Made by a program: the position numbers and the translations under genes. This document shows, in pieces, positions 11,046 through 22,854 of a stretch of 64,000 bases of DNA. The DNA is from Seriola aureovittata (lineage: Eukaryota > Chordata > Actinopteri > Carangiformes > Carangidae), in NCBI RefSeq assembly GCF_021018895.1, contig NC_079387.1:12094542-12158541 (forward strand), read 5' to 3'. The notes below the pieces were generated by a model. The model did not search any database. It worked only from the letters and a program-made list of their open reading frames with translations, and had not been told where the DNA came from. Within the stretch, counting starts at the first letter, position 1. Every line of letters starts with the position of its first letter.

Positions 11046-14000
11046 GTGAGTCATCATCACACCTGTCACCTGTAGATGATTTAAAAAGCTCAGTGATGAA
11101 TGTTATTTCCAGGTGAGTGATGCACCTGTTGAAGGAACATGAGATGAACATGAACGTTAGCAACAGACAGTAAATAAAGTCTGAATGAATATTTCTTTTT
11201 TTGGGGCTTTTTGTGCCTTTAATGGACAGGACAGTAGAGAGACAGGACAGTAGAGAGACAGGACAGTAGAGAGACAGGACAGTAGAGAGACAGGACAGAG
11301 AGACAGGACAGTAGAGAGACAGGACAGAGAGACAGGACAGTAGAGAGACAGGACAGAGAGACAGGACAGAGAGACAGGACAGTAGAGAGACAGGACAGAG
11401 AGACAGGACAGTAGAGAGACAGGACAGTAGAGAGACAGGACAGAGAGACAGGACAGTAGAGAGACAGGACAGAGAGACAGGACAGTAGAGAGACAGGACA
11501 GAGAGACAGGACAGAGAGACAGGACAGAGAGACAGGACAGAGAGACAGGACAGTAGAGAGACAGGACAGAGAGACAGGACAGTAGAGAGACAGGACAGAG
11601 AGACAGGACAGAGAGACAGGACAGAGAGACAGGACAGTAGAGAGACAGGACAGAGAGACAGGACAGTAGAGAGACAGGACAGAGAGACAGGACAGAGAGA
11701 CAGGACAGAGAGACAGGACAGTAGAGAGACAGGACAGTAGAGAGACAGGACAGTAGAGAGACAGGACAGTAGAGAGACAGGACAGAGAGACAGGACAGAG
11801 AGACAGGACAGTAGAGAGACAGGACAGAGAGACAGGACAGAGAGACAGGACAGTAGAGAGACAGGACAGAGAGACAGGACAGTAGAGAGACAGGACAGAG
11901 AGACAGGACAGAGAGACAGGACAGTAGAGAGACAGGACAGAGAGACAGGACAGAGAGACAGGACAGAGAGACAGGACAGTAGAGAGACAGGAAATGGGGA
12001 GGCAGGGAGGGGGAATGACACGCAGCAAAGGGCCGTCTGATGCGGGAGTCGAACCCGGGGCCGACTGCGGCGAGGACTGTGGCCTCTACACATGGGGCTC
12101 CTGCTCAGACCACTGAGCTACACGACGCCCTGAATGAATATTCCTAATAAATGAGTGAAAACATGTAACTGAAGCAGGTGTGTGTTTTGATCAGGTGGTC
12201 GTGACGATGACACTCAGAGTATGCCGGACGTCCACAAGTGTGAGTCAACAATAAAACACCAACAACAACAAACAGCTGAATGTGTCTGTTGTTTAAACTC
12301 AGATGATAAACAAAAACAAAAACACAGCCTGAGTCTTTTGTCACTATGTTTAGACAAATGAAGATTGTTGTTTAAATGTGAAGTCAGTTTTGTTTTGTAC
12401 CTGCAGACATGTTCAACGGGAACGAGGACGACCATGGCGACGCCGAGGCTCAGCGCTACAAAGTGGTAAATACCTAAACAGATGTCAAAACAGATGTTTG
12501 CATGTGAATTAAGCAGGTTTTAATGAAGTTCCTGTTGTGATTTCAGATGAGGAAGAGTAAACGTCTGCTGTCTGTCCATCCCATGGACTTTGACTCAGAG
12601 GATTATTTCCCTCACTCACGACGACAGTCTGTCCAGGTACATCACACACCTGTCACACAGTCTGACTCTCATACACTGGTCTCAGACCAAACATACTTAA
12701 AGTTTAACAAACTCAACTTCAGGTCATGAGGTCATACAGGTTAAAGCTACACTCTCCCACTCACCTGGTGTCCCTCACCTGGTGTCCCTCACCTGGTGTC
12801 CCTCACCTGGTGTCCCATGTGTCTGTTGCAGCAGCCGCAGGAGGATCGATATTATAGGAATGACGTGGACTATGACGCTTACAACCACCGTGTTAACCGC
12901 AGGAAGAGTCTGGACCGCTACGCCATGAGACCTGGTTAGTATACACATTACTGCAGTACACACAGTACACAGTACCTGTACACAGAGTACACAGAGTACA
13001 CAGAATACCTATATACAATGAGAGTATTAGCTGACTCTCTTCCTGTCGGTCTCTGACTCCAGTGTGTTTTATTGGAGCGCACTCTGCTGTCTGCTGGAGG
13101 AACTACAGGTGTATTCAACCTGTTTAACCTCAGAGAACCAATCAGGATCAGGGTCAGAGGCCTGTACTATGAAGCAAGTTCAACATATCCAGGATAACTT
13201 TTAGTTTTCTGGCTTGACTGAACCTAACAACCTAACCTAACCTATCACCTGGCTCAGTTAACCCTGGGTTTACCTGTCCGGTTACAAGCGCGTTCATGTG
13301 AAAGAGGCAGAGTTGTTAATTATAAGCAGCATCGTCAGAACCATGAATGAAGTTCTTAATATGATATGAGAACGACTGAAATGAAAAAATATTATTTCCA
13401 TGTCTAAGTATAATTTCTATTAAAGTCAGACTAAAATATATTGTAAATAAGTGCATGAATTATCATCACTTTTGAGTATTTTCACTCTTCAGTCTGATGA
13501 TGAACAAACTGTTATGAACATGTGATGCAGTGAAAACAGTTAATGTCAGACTGTTTCTGCTGCAGAGAGGAGAGGAAGAGGAGAGGAAGAAAAGAGGAGG
13601 GAGAGAAAAGAGGAAAGGAGTAGTTGATGTCTAATGAGTCAGTCTGACTGAAATGTTCATTATAATGATGAGATAATTAACAGTGTGAGACTAATTGTTC
13701 TAATCAAAGACATCAGAGGTTCAGGTTTCTCTCCAGTCGTGTCACAGTCTCCTCATGTTGTTCTGAGCTCAGTGATGAAGAGGAGAGTAAAAGCTTCATC
13801 ACTGGCAGGAATCCTCCATTAAAGAATCTGTGTTCAGGTGAAATGAAGCTCTAACAGTTATTATATTTTATTTAGTGATAAACTCTGTAAATTCTTTAGA
13901 AGCTTTGTTTTAAAAACAGAGTGACACATGGAAAGACTCAAACAGGAAATCTGTTCCACTGATTTATATTTTATATCCACTGCTCGTTATTATTGATCAC

Positions 14001-16954
14001 TTTATTGTGAACTGTTTTGTCCCTGTCAGGATACTGTAGGAATGATGACTCAGATTTTACAGTGATCTGATTGGTCAGTAGTTGGGCTGTTGACAGGTTT
14101 TTATCTGATCCTCTGAAGTTAACCTGCGCTGGAGCAGGTGAGGAGTTCAGTGTAAGTTACCATGGTGATTTACGTCGTAGGACTGAAGACCCAGAGTTAA
14201 ACCTTAAGTTACCTGATGACCGCAAATCCTGCTTTGTAGTGCAGGCCTCAGGGTCAGGGTCAGGGTCAGGGTCAGGGTCAGGGTCAATGTCTGAAATGTA
14301 GCAACAGACATGAGGAATATTTCTGTATCTGTATCTGATGAAACAATACATTATTATTATCATTATTATAATTATTATCATTAATATTAATAATACTTCC
14401 ATATGTGTTTTTACTTTATTTCAACTGTTGATTTTCGTTTTATTTTATGTAGAATTTGTTTCATTTGTAAGATTTTATTCATCTTTACATACTGACCTTC
14501 ACGTACTCACCTGTACATACTCACCTGTACATATCCACCTGTGTGTAATCAGATGACTATGGAGACAGCAGGATGGTCCGGACTCGCTCTCTGTCTAAGA
14601 TCAGTTCGTCGGTTGCTCGGCAACAGTACGTCGACACCTCTGATGAGGAGGAGTACCAGAGACACCCCCCCATGTATCAACAACCCCCCCACCGCCGTAA
14701 AAACAGCAGAGCCTCCTCCCAGGAGAACCTCGGACAAGGCCCGCCTGTAAGAGACATTGACCAATCACAATCCACCATGGTCTCTGTTTTTACTGATGAC
14801 GGAACACAAACACAAACACACACAGACACAAACACAAACACACACAGACACAAACACAAACACACACAGACACAAACACAAACACAAACACAAACACACA
14901 TAGACACAAACACAAACACACACAGACACAAACACACACAAACACAAACACAAACACAAACACACATAGACACAAACACAAACACACACAGACACAAACA
15001 CAAACACAAACACAAACACACACAGACACAGACACAGACAAACACAGACACAAACACAGACACAGACACAGAAAAACACAGACACAAATAAACAAACACA
15101 GACATAGACATAGACACAAACACACACAGACACAAACACAAACACAAACACACATAGACACAAACACAAACACACACAGACACAAACACACACAAACACA
15201 AACACAAACACACATAGACACAAACACAAACACACACAGACACAGACAAACACAGACACAAACACAGACACAGACAAACACAGACACAAATAAACAAACA
15301 CAGACATAGACATAGACATAGACACAAACACAAACACAAACACAAACACAGACACAGAAAAACACAGACACAAATAAACAAACACAGACATAGACATAGA
15401 CACAAACACAAACACACACAGACACGGACACAAACACACACAGACACGGACACAAACACAAACACAGACACAGACACAGACACAAATAAACAAATACAGA
15501 CATAGACACAAACACAAACACACACAGATACGGACACAAACACACACGGACACAAACACAATCAAAAACACACATAGACACAAACACAAACACACACAGA
15601 CACAGACACAAATAAACAAACACAGACATAGACATAGACATAGACACAGACACAAACACAAACACAGACACAGACACAGAAAAACACAGACATAGACACA
15701 AACACAAACACAAACACAAACACACACAGACACGGACACAAACACAAACACAAACACAAACAGACACGGACACAAACACAAACACAAACACAAACACACA
15801 CAGACACAAACACAGTCAAAAACACACACAGACACAAACACAGACACAGACAAACACAGACACAAATAAACAGACATAGACATAGACACAGACACAAACA
15901 CAGACAGACACAGACACAGACACAGACAAACACAGACACAAATAAACAGACATAGACATAGACACAGACACAAACACAGACACACACAGACACAGACACA
16001 GACAAACACAGACACAAATAAACAGACATAGACATAGACACAGACACAAACACAAACACAGACACAAACACAGACACAAACACAGACGCAAACAGGACAT
16101 TTAGATTTAGACCTGGCGGACGTCTCTGAATCATCCCCTTTATTTCTTCTGCTCTTAGATCAACGAGCTGAACAAACGCATGTCAGCCATCGAGAGTCTG
16201 CTGAGCCGCCTGGAGGAGAAGATGACGCCTGCTGATGAGGTGAGACAGTGTCCTCTGTCTGCCCTGAGCTTCATGTCCTCTGTCTGTCCTTCATGTCCTC
16301 TGTCTGTCTCCAGGAGTCCACTCCGTCCAATCAGAACGAGGAGGAGAAGCTGAGGAGGAAGCTCAGTGAGTTGGCGGGAAACCTGAGTGATAAGGGTCTG
16401 TCCTCGGAGGACGAGAAGAAGTCTTTCTCTCTGGGTAAAGGTCTGGCTGGAGTCCGGGGTCCGGTGGTCACTCTGGACTCTCTGAAAGACAAAGACCTGA
16501 GCTCGTCCAGCGACGAGATGCCGACTGAGGCCCAGAAGGTAGGACCGGGTCAGAACCGCTGTCTCATCAACTGTACTGAGTCCTGGTTTGCTGAGGACCT
16601 GAACCTGGTTCTGAGACCAGGTCTCAGACTCTCTGTCTGATCTTGCCGCTTCTTCATGTTTTGTAAATGTCCAGGTTCCTGTTTGTGATGAATTCACAGC
16701 ATGGCTCAGCTTCCCCCCGACAACAGGTCACACACACCACTACTGTGTGATATATACAATAATAATATACAATGATAATATATAATATACTGTATACAAC
16801 AATAATGTACAATATATACAACAGATCATAGAATAATAATAACAATAGTAATAATAATAATAAACAATAATAATTTAAAATGTTCATATTCAGGACAAAG
16901 AGCTCCAACATAAAATTCTACCAACAGAGATGTTATCAGAAAAGATTATTATTA

Positions 16955-16986
<32 letters not shown>

Positions 16987-19900
16987 GAAACGTTAATAAC
17001 TGATGTGATCATAACAAGATCTGATATCATGGTCAATACTGATCCTGTGGCTCTGAGCTCTGTAGAGTCTCAAAGAGTCTGGATCAGTCCGGATCTGGAC
17101 TGAAGTAGATTCAGACTGCATGACTGCCTCCTGACTAACAGACTGTCAGCAGCTGCCTGCCTGGACCCCAGAGACCAGAGACCAGGGACAAGAGACAAGG
17201 GACAAGGGACAAGAGACAAGTGACCAGAGACAAGAGACAAGAGACAAGGGACAAGGGACCAGAGACCAGAGACCAGAGACCAGAGACCAGAGACAAGGGA
17301 CCAGAGACCAGAGACCAGAGACCAGAGACAAGGGACAAGGGACAAGTGACCAGAGACAAGAGACAAGGGACCAGAGACCAGAGACCAGGGACAAGGGACA
17401 AGTGACCAGAGACAAGAGACAAGAGACAAGAGACAAGAGACAAGGGACCAGAGACCAGAGACCAGGGACAAGGGACCAGAGACCAGAGACCAGAGACCAG
17501 AGACAAGGGACCAGAGACCAGAGACCAGAGACCAGAGACCAGAGACAAGGGACAAGAGACAAGAGACAAGAGACAAGAGACAAGAGACAAGGGACCAGAG
17601 ACCAGAGACCAGAGACCAGAGACCAGAGACAAGGGACAAGGGACAAGTGACCAGAGACAAGAGACAATGACCAGAGACCAGAGACAAGAGACAAGGGACA
17701 AGGGACCAGAGACAAGTGACCAGAGACCAGAGACAAGAGACAAGTGACCAGAGACAAGAGACAATGACCAGAGACCAGAGACAAGAGACAAGGGACAAGG
17801 GACCAGAGACAAGTGACCAGAGACCAGAGACAAGAGACAAGGGACCAGAGACCAGAGACCAGAGACGAGTGACCAGAGACAAGAGACAAGGGACCAGAGA
17901 CCAGAGACAAGAGACCAGAGACCAGAGACAGGAGACCAGAGACCAGAGACAGGAGACAAGTGACCAGACACCAGAGACCAGGGACAAGAGACAAGAGACA
18001 AGGGACCAGAGACAAGAGACAAGAGACAAGAGACAAGGGACAAGGGACCAGAGACCAGAGACCAGGGACAAGGGACCAGAGACCAGAGACCAGGGACAAG
18101 GGACAAGTGACCAGAGACAAGAGACAAGAGACAAGGGACCAGAGACCAGAGACCAGAGACCAGAGACCAGAGACAAGGGACCAGAGACCAGAGACCAGAG
18201 ACAAGGGACAAGGGACAAGTGACCAGAGACAAGAGACAAGGGACCAGAGACCAGAGACCAGGGACAAGGGACAAGTGACCAGAGACAAGAGACAAGAGAC
18301 AAGGGACCAGAGACCAGAGACCAGGGACAAGGGACCAGAGACCAGAGACCAGAGACCAGAGACCAGAGACAAGGGACCAGAGACCAGAGACCAGAGACCA
18401 GAGACCAGAGACAAGGGACAAGGGACAAGGGACAAGTGACCAGAGACAAGAGACAAGAGACAAGAGACAAGAGACAAGGGACCAGAGACCAGAGACCAGG
18501 GACAAGGGACCAGAGACCAGAGACCAGAGACAAGGGACAAGGGACAAGGGACAAGGGACCAGAGACCAGAGACCAGAGACAAGAGACAAGAGACAAGAGA
18601 CAAGGGACCAGAGACCAGAGACAATGACCAGAGACCAGAGACAAGAGACAAGGGACAAGGGACAAGGGACAAGGGACCAGAGACAAGTGACCAGAGACCA
18701 GAGACAAGAGACAAGAGACAAGAGACAAGGGACCAGAGACCAGAGACAAGTGACCAGAGACCAGAGACAAGAGACAAGAGACAAGAGACAAGGGACCAGA
18801 GACCAGAGACCAGAGACAAGAGACAAGGGACAAGGGACCGGAGACCAGAGACAAGGGACAAGGGACAAGAGACAAGTGACCAGAGACAAGAGACAAGAGA
18901 CAAGGGACAAGGGACCAGAGACCAGAGACCAGAGACCAGAGACAAGGCACCAGAGACCAGAGACCAGAGACAAGGGACAAGGAACAAGTGACCAGAGACA
19001 AGAGACAAGAGACAAGGGACCAGAGACCAGAGACCAGGGACAAGGGACAAGTGACCAGAGACCAGAGACAAGTGACCAGAGACAGAGACCAGAGACAAGA
19101 GACAAGAGACAAGAGACCAGAGACCAGAGACAAGAGACAAGAGACAAGAGACAAGAGACAAGGGACCAGAGACCAGAGACCAGAGACAAGAGACAAGGGA
19201 CAAGGGACCGGAGACCAGAGACAAGGGACAAGGGACAAGAGACAAGTGACCAGAGACAAGAGACAAGAGACAAGGGACAAGGGACCAGAGACCAGAGACC
19301 AGAGACCAGAGACCAGAGACAAGGCACCAGAGACCAGAGACCAGAGACAAGGGACAAGGAACAAGTGACCAGAGACAAGAGACAAGAGACAAGGGACCAG
19401 AGACCAGAGACCAGGGACAAGGGACAAGTGACCAGAGACAAGAGACAAGAGACAAGAGACAAGAGACAAGAGACAAGGACCAGAGACCAGAGACCAGGGA
19501 CAAGGGACCAGAGACCAGAGACCAGAGACAAGGGACCAGAGATCAGAGACAAGGGACAAGGGACAAGTGACCAGAGACAAGAGACAAGAGACAAGAGACA
19601 AGGGACCAGAGACCAGAGACCAGAGACGAGTGACCAGAGACAAGAGACAAGAGACAAGAGACAAGGGACCAGAGACCAGAGACAAGAGACCAGAGACCAG
19701 AGACAGGAGACAAGTGACCAGACACCAGAGACCAGGGACAAGAGACAAGAGACAAGGGACCAGATACCAGAGACAAGAGACAAGGGACCAGAGACAGGAG
19801 ACAAGTGACCAGATACCAGAGACAAGGGACCAGAGACCGAGACCAGAGACCAGAGACAAGAGACAAGGGACAAGGGACCAGAGACCAGAGACAAGAGACA

Positions 19901-22849
19901 AGAGACAAGGGACCAGAGACAAGAGACCAAAGACAAGAGACAAGAGACAAGGGACCAGAGACAAGAGACAAGAGACAAGAGACAAGGGACCAGAGACCAG
20001 AGACCAGAGACAAGGGACAAGGGACAAGGGACCAGACACCAGAGACAAGTGACCAGAGACCAGAGACAAGAGACAAGAGACAAGGGACCAGAGACAAGAG
20101 ACCAGAGACAAGAGACCAGAGACCAGGGACAAGAGACAAGAGACAAGGGACCAGAGACCAGAGACAAGAGACCAGAGACCAGAGACCAGGGACAAGAGAC
20201 AAGAGACAAGGGACCAGAGACCAGAGACAAGAGACCAGAGACCAGAGACAGGAGACAAGTGACCAGACACCAGAGACCAGAGACAAGAGACAAGAAACAA
20301 GAGACAAGAGACAAGGGACCAGATACCAGAGACAAGTGACCAGATACCAGAGACAAGAGACAAGGGACCAGATACCAGAGACAAGAGACAAGGGACCAGA
20401 TACCAGAGACAAGAGACAAGAGACAAGGGACCAGAGACCAGAGACAAGAGACCAGACACTAGAGAGGAGACAGGTGAGGACCCCCCTGGACTAATGAGTG
20501 TAGTCCAGACCAGATTAGCATGCTAACTTCTGATTAGGGTGTTCACTAATGCGCTAGCTATTCATGTGATTCCACAGAACAAACAGCAGAGGTCAGTGTT
20601 GTTAACAAGCTGTAGTTACATTAACATCTTGAAATGGGGGGGTCTGCAGCTGGTGCTCTAAGAAAAACAATGTTACATGACCACAGCAGCAAATAATAAT
20701 TTTTATTAGAACAAAGATAAACTGATTATAAAGTAAAGGAGGAATGTAATGCTGAGGTCAATGACCTATGAAGGTCACCAGAGGTCAGAAACAAACTACC
20801 TCCATATCGGAAGTAAAACTTCAGGTGTGAAGATCATCTGCTGAAACTTTCAGCTTCAGACATAAAATGCAATTGTTTTCTCTCTCTGATCCACCATTAG
20901 TTTTCCCCTTAGTTTGGTCACTAAGGTATTTTACCGTTCAATACTTCAGTAAACATTTCAACACTTAAGGTGTTTTGACCCCCAGTGGCTCTCCTGTTCT
21001 CATTAGATGGACATTGGTTTCTAAATGTGAATCTGGATCTGTGTCCACCACTAATAATATATAATGTATAATATATAATATATAATATATAATATACAGT
21101 GTGTACTACAATAATAATAATAATAATAATAATACAGTATGTAGTACAATAATTTATATATATATATATATATATATATTTAAAATATTTACAATGAACC
21201 ATGTGTTCATTGCAGCTGCTGATTGATCACTACATGTCAATAATAAACTTTTTATAAGTAATGACATCACTGAAGCTCTGCTGCCGTAGAGACCTTGAAG
21301 GCAGCACTGAGCACTGACCCTGAGCCCCCACCCTCACACCTTCCACCCCGTCCAGACTCCAGGCCGGCAGCTGCTGCAGGACCAGGTTATGTGTTCCAGC
21401 TGCTAACATCTGTCCTCCTCATGGCTTTCAGAGATCGACAGCCGCCGCCCTCTGTGACCTCACCACTGAGGTCCTGAGAACCATTAATGCCACAGAAAAG
21501 GCGCTGGTCGAGCTCGGCCTATCAGAGCCCAGCGAGCGCTCACACTCTGTGGGCTCTGACCTAAAGCAAGCTGATGATGCTTTCAGGGAACTTGAGGAAA
21601 ATGTAAGCTTCAAACATCAACTGCACGCCCCCCCCCCCCCATCTCTTTGTCTGAAGGTCATACTAAGGCCACCCCCCACCCCCCCACCCCCCGCCTCGTC
21701 TGAAGCATGACAAATGTCTGGACTGGCTTGACACCCCCCCTCCCCCGGCTCACCACAGGGCTGGGTATCTGAAACATACTGCCTGGTTCTGGTTCCATCA
21801 GAGTCCAGCTGGAGTTCTGGTCCTGGTCTTATCAGATCTGCAGACCCTCACTAGTTACTGAAGAGGTCATGACGTGCAGGTCATTTTCCCATGATGCAAC
21901 AGCCGCACAATACAAACTGTTTTCAAAGCCGGGTCAGAACCAGTGACCTGGATCAGCTGAGTGGATTCTGGTCTTAGTTAGTCCACTAGAGAACCAGTGT
22001 GTGATACTCAGCCCTGTCACCATCACTGTCAGCGGTCTGCAGGTGTGTCACACAGGTGAGTCTGTCCTCTCACCTGTCCAGGTGTACATCGCCGCCGGTC
22101 AGTCCTACGAACTGGAGTCCAAGCTTCGTAAACTGGAGCAGAGCGCCAAGAACCGCTTCGGAGGGACCACGGACTCAGAGCTGTCGGAGCTGGAGGACGT
22201 GGTGGCGCTGACGGCCGCCAGAGTCCAGAGCGCTGAGAGCGAGGTGGGTCCGGTCCAGACCCACACCTAGACCACAGAATCTGTCTCTTCTTCTGTGCTT
22301 GAGTCTCAGCAAGTTTAGATTTGGTTAATGAATCACGGTTTGTGTTTTCCAGGTGTCTGACATCGAGAGTAAGATCGCTGCTCTGAGCGCCACTGGCTCC
22401 AAGAAGAAGGTCTGATTTTAATCACAATAATAACCTTATAATATAACCTTTATTTGATCTATTATATATGATTATTGTTTTTCTATAATCACATGAGAAG
22501 GTTTGTGGCAGGAAATGATGCCGTGTTCAGTCAGTTTGAACCTGTGACGTGTCTCCGCAGGTCGGTGGATCTCATCAGAGGAAGAAGTCAACACAGGATT
22601 TCACCAGTAAGACCCCAACACCGCCTGACTCCGCCCCTCCGCTTTGTTTATGTTTGTCTTCAACAGCTGTTTATGTTTATTATAAAATGTATCAAGTTTC
22701 ATCAATGTGATTAAAGTGATTTTATTTATTTAGATGAATCGCTGCAGGTTTTAATACATGACTTCATTTAATTATTATATTTAATATTTAATGTGATTTA
22801 TTCTGTTCTAGAAACTAACGGAGCTCAGTGGAAATCAAACATGTACTAA
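9195..22849 (+). CDS. mlph: melanophilin (Slac2-a), 15 coding exons, about 571 aa
   Basis: Melanophilin links GTP-Rab27a on melanosomes to myosin Va and actin. Coding exons, all bounded by AG/GT and phase-consistent: 9195-9304, 10475-10696, 10933-11045, 12195-12239, 12407-12465, 12547-12636, 12832-12934, 14553-14746, 16159-16239, 16314-16538, 21432-21602, 22082-22243, 22353-22409, 22561-22606, 22812-22849 (TAA). The product has an N-terminal Rab27-binding domain with a FYVE-type zinc finger, a serine-rich middle and coiled coils, and is close to the roughly 600 aa of the human protein. CLQP, VNSKRQC, KRLLSVH and DTSDEE segments mark MLPH rather than MyRIP. The next gene, lrrfip1, is a 2q37 neighbour in human. 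Whether this is the fish a or b copy is not resolved. Confidence 0.9.
9490..9592. repeat. AT-rich TACACATTA-type repeat in mlph intron
   Basis: Degenerate tandem TACACATTATTACACTT-like units, 16-17 bp. Confidence 0.7.
10811..10923. repeat. (TTG)n microsatellite before an mlph acceptor
   Basis: TTG/TGTTG run in the intron ending only about 10 bp before the third mlph coding exon. It therefore takes the place of most of the polypyrimidine tract. Confidence 0.9.
11194..12129 (-). mobile_element. tRNA-derived SINE with expanded internal repeat
   Basis: On the minus strand the head, near 12129-12030, has a Pol III A box (TAGCTCAGTGG) and B box (GGTTCGACTCC). A body ending in CTGTCC repeats follows, then a tail reading TTAAAGGCACAAAAAGCCCC and an A-rich end near 11194. 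Target-site duplications CTGAATGAATATT flank it at 11181-11193 and 12130-12142. A typical element would be a few hundred bp; the extra length is the internal minisatellite. It sits in an mlph intron. Confidence 0.88.
11222..11990. repeat. AGAGAGACAGGAC(AGT) minisatellite inside the SINE
   Basis: About 770 bp of two interleaved units: ACAGGACAGAGAG (13 bp) and ACAGGACAGTAGAGAG (16 bp). It is an expansion of the SINE's own CTGTC/CTCTC body, because SINE sequence continues on both sides. Confidence 0.93.
12195..16538 (+). CDS. mlph: mlph middle exons: myosin Va-binding region and first coiled coil
   Basis: Seven exons encode aa 149-414. [15 protein letters not shown] corresponds to the KKKRLLSVHDFDFEGD block of mammalian MLPH, in the region that binds the myosin Va tail. 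[12 protein letters not shown] and the RASSQENL block also have MLPH counterparts. The exon at 16159-16239 encodes [20 protein letters not shown], a clear coiled coil. The exon at 16314-16538 is acidic and serine-rich ([17 protein letters not shown]). Introns here carry a SINE, a 15-bp repeat and the CA-rich array. Confidence 0.88.
12759..12815. repeat. CTCACCTGGTGTCCC x4 (15-bp tandem)
   Basis: Four near-perfect 15-bp copies ending about 15 bp before the acceptor of the mlph exon at 12832. Confidence 0.92.
13155..13360. mobile_element. Probable decayed fish DNA transposon fragment
   Basis: The stretch beginning GGCCTGTACTATGAAGC and continuing through TTCAACATATCCAGGATAA resembles a dispersed teleost repeat terminus that I recognise only vaguely. 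No matching inverted end is evident nearby. It lies in the mlph intron at 12935-14552, which is otherwise unique AT-rich sequence with a purine-rich tract at 13565-13620. Confidence 0.3.
14248..14286. repeat. GGGTCA hexamer repeat
   Basis: About six copies of the hexamer in an mlph intron. Confidence 0.9.
14803..16093. repeat. CA-rich minisatellite (ACACAAACACAGACAC type)
   Basis: About 1.3 kb of ACACAA, ACACAG, ACATAG and AATAAACA words filling most of the intron between mlph exons 14553-14746 and 16159-16239. All minus-strand frames are almost stop-free, which gives spurious Cys/Val/Leu proteins. Confidence 0.95.
16740..16985. repeat. AT-rich low-complexity and (ATT)n
   Basis: TATATAATA-type sequence, then an ATT run at about 16947-16985, within the long mlph intron. 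Confidence 0.8.
17168..20462. repeat. 3.3-kb heptamer minisatellite (AGAGACC/AGAGACA)
   Basis: A very regular array of 7-bp units that differ at two positions: AGAGACC, AGAGACA, AGGGACC, AGGGACA, AGTGACC and rare variants. Because 7 is not a multiple of 3 and the units lack stops in most phases, both strands stay open for over 1000 codons. The array shows internal higher-order duplication. It lies in the 4.9-kb mlph intron at 16539-21431. Confidence 0.97.
20463..21431 (+). other. 3' end of the long mlph intron, no gene
   Basis: Unique AT-rich intron sequence, with an AT/TA-rich microsatellite at about 21045-21180, leading to the TTTCAG acceptor before 21432. No exon or RNA gene was seen. Confidence 0.6.
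21432..22849 (+). CDS. mlph: mlph C-terminal exons: second coiled coil and short tail
   Basis: Five exons encode aa 415-571. The segments [16 protein letters not shown] and [20 protein letters not shown] resemble MyRIP, while [20 protein letters not shown] and [12 protein letters not shown] are shared by MLPH and MyRIP. The 22353-22409 exon has an unusual GTCTGA donor; if that intron is retained, translation stops at TGA 22413-22415. Spliced, the protein ends 27 codons later at TAA 22847-22849. The long basic actin-binding tail of mammalian MLPH is not evident. Confidence 0.82.
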
Positions 22850-22854
22850 ACCAG

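Noticed and set aside
12030..12129. tRNA gene candidate on the minus strand (A and B boxes)
   Set aside because: It is the head of a SINE with target-site duplications and a body; it lacks a proper tRNA 3' end and terminator.
14677..16134. Minus-strand Cys/Val/Leu frames of 190-416 codons
   Set aside because: CA-rich minisatellite in an mlph intron, read on the wrong strand.
17070..20459. Minus-strand open frames over 1000 codons (Leu/Ser/Val/Trp repeats) and plus-strand Arg/Asp/Gln repeats
   Set aside because: The 7-bp repeat array lacks stops in most phases; it lies inside an mlph intron.
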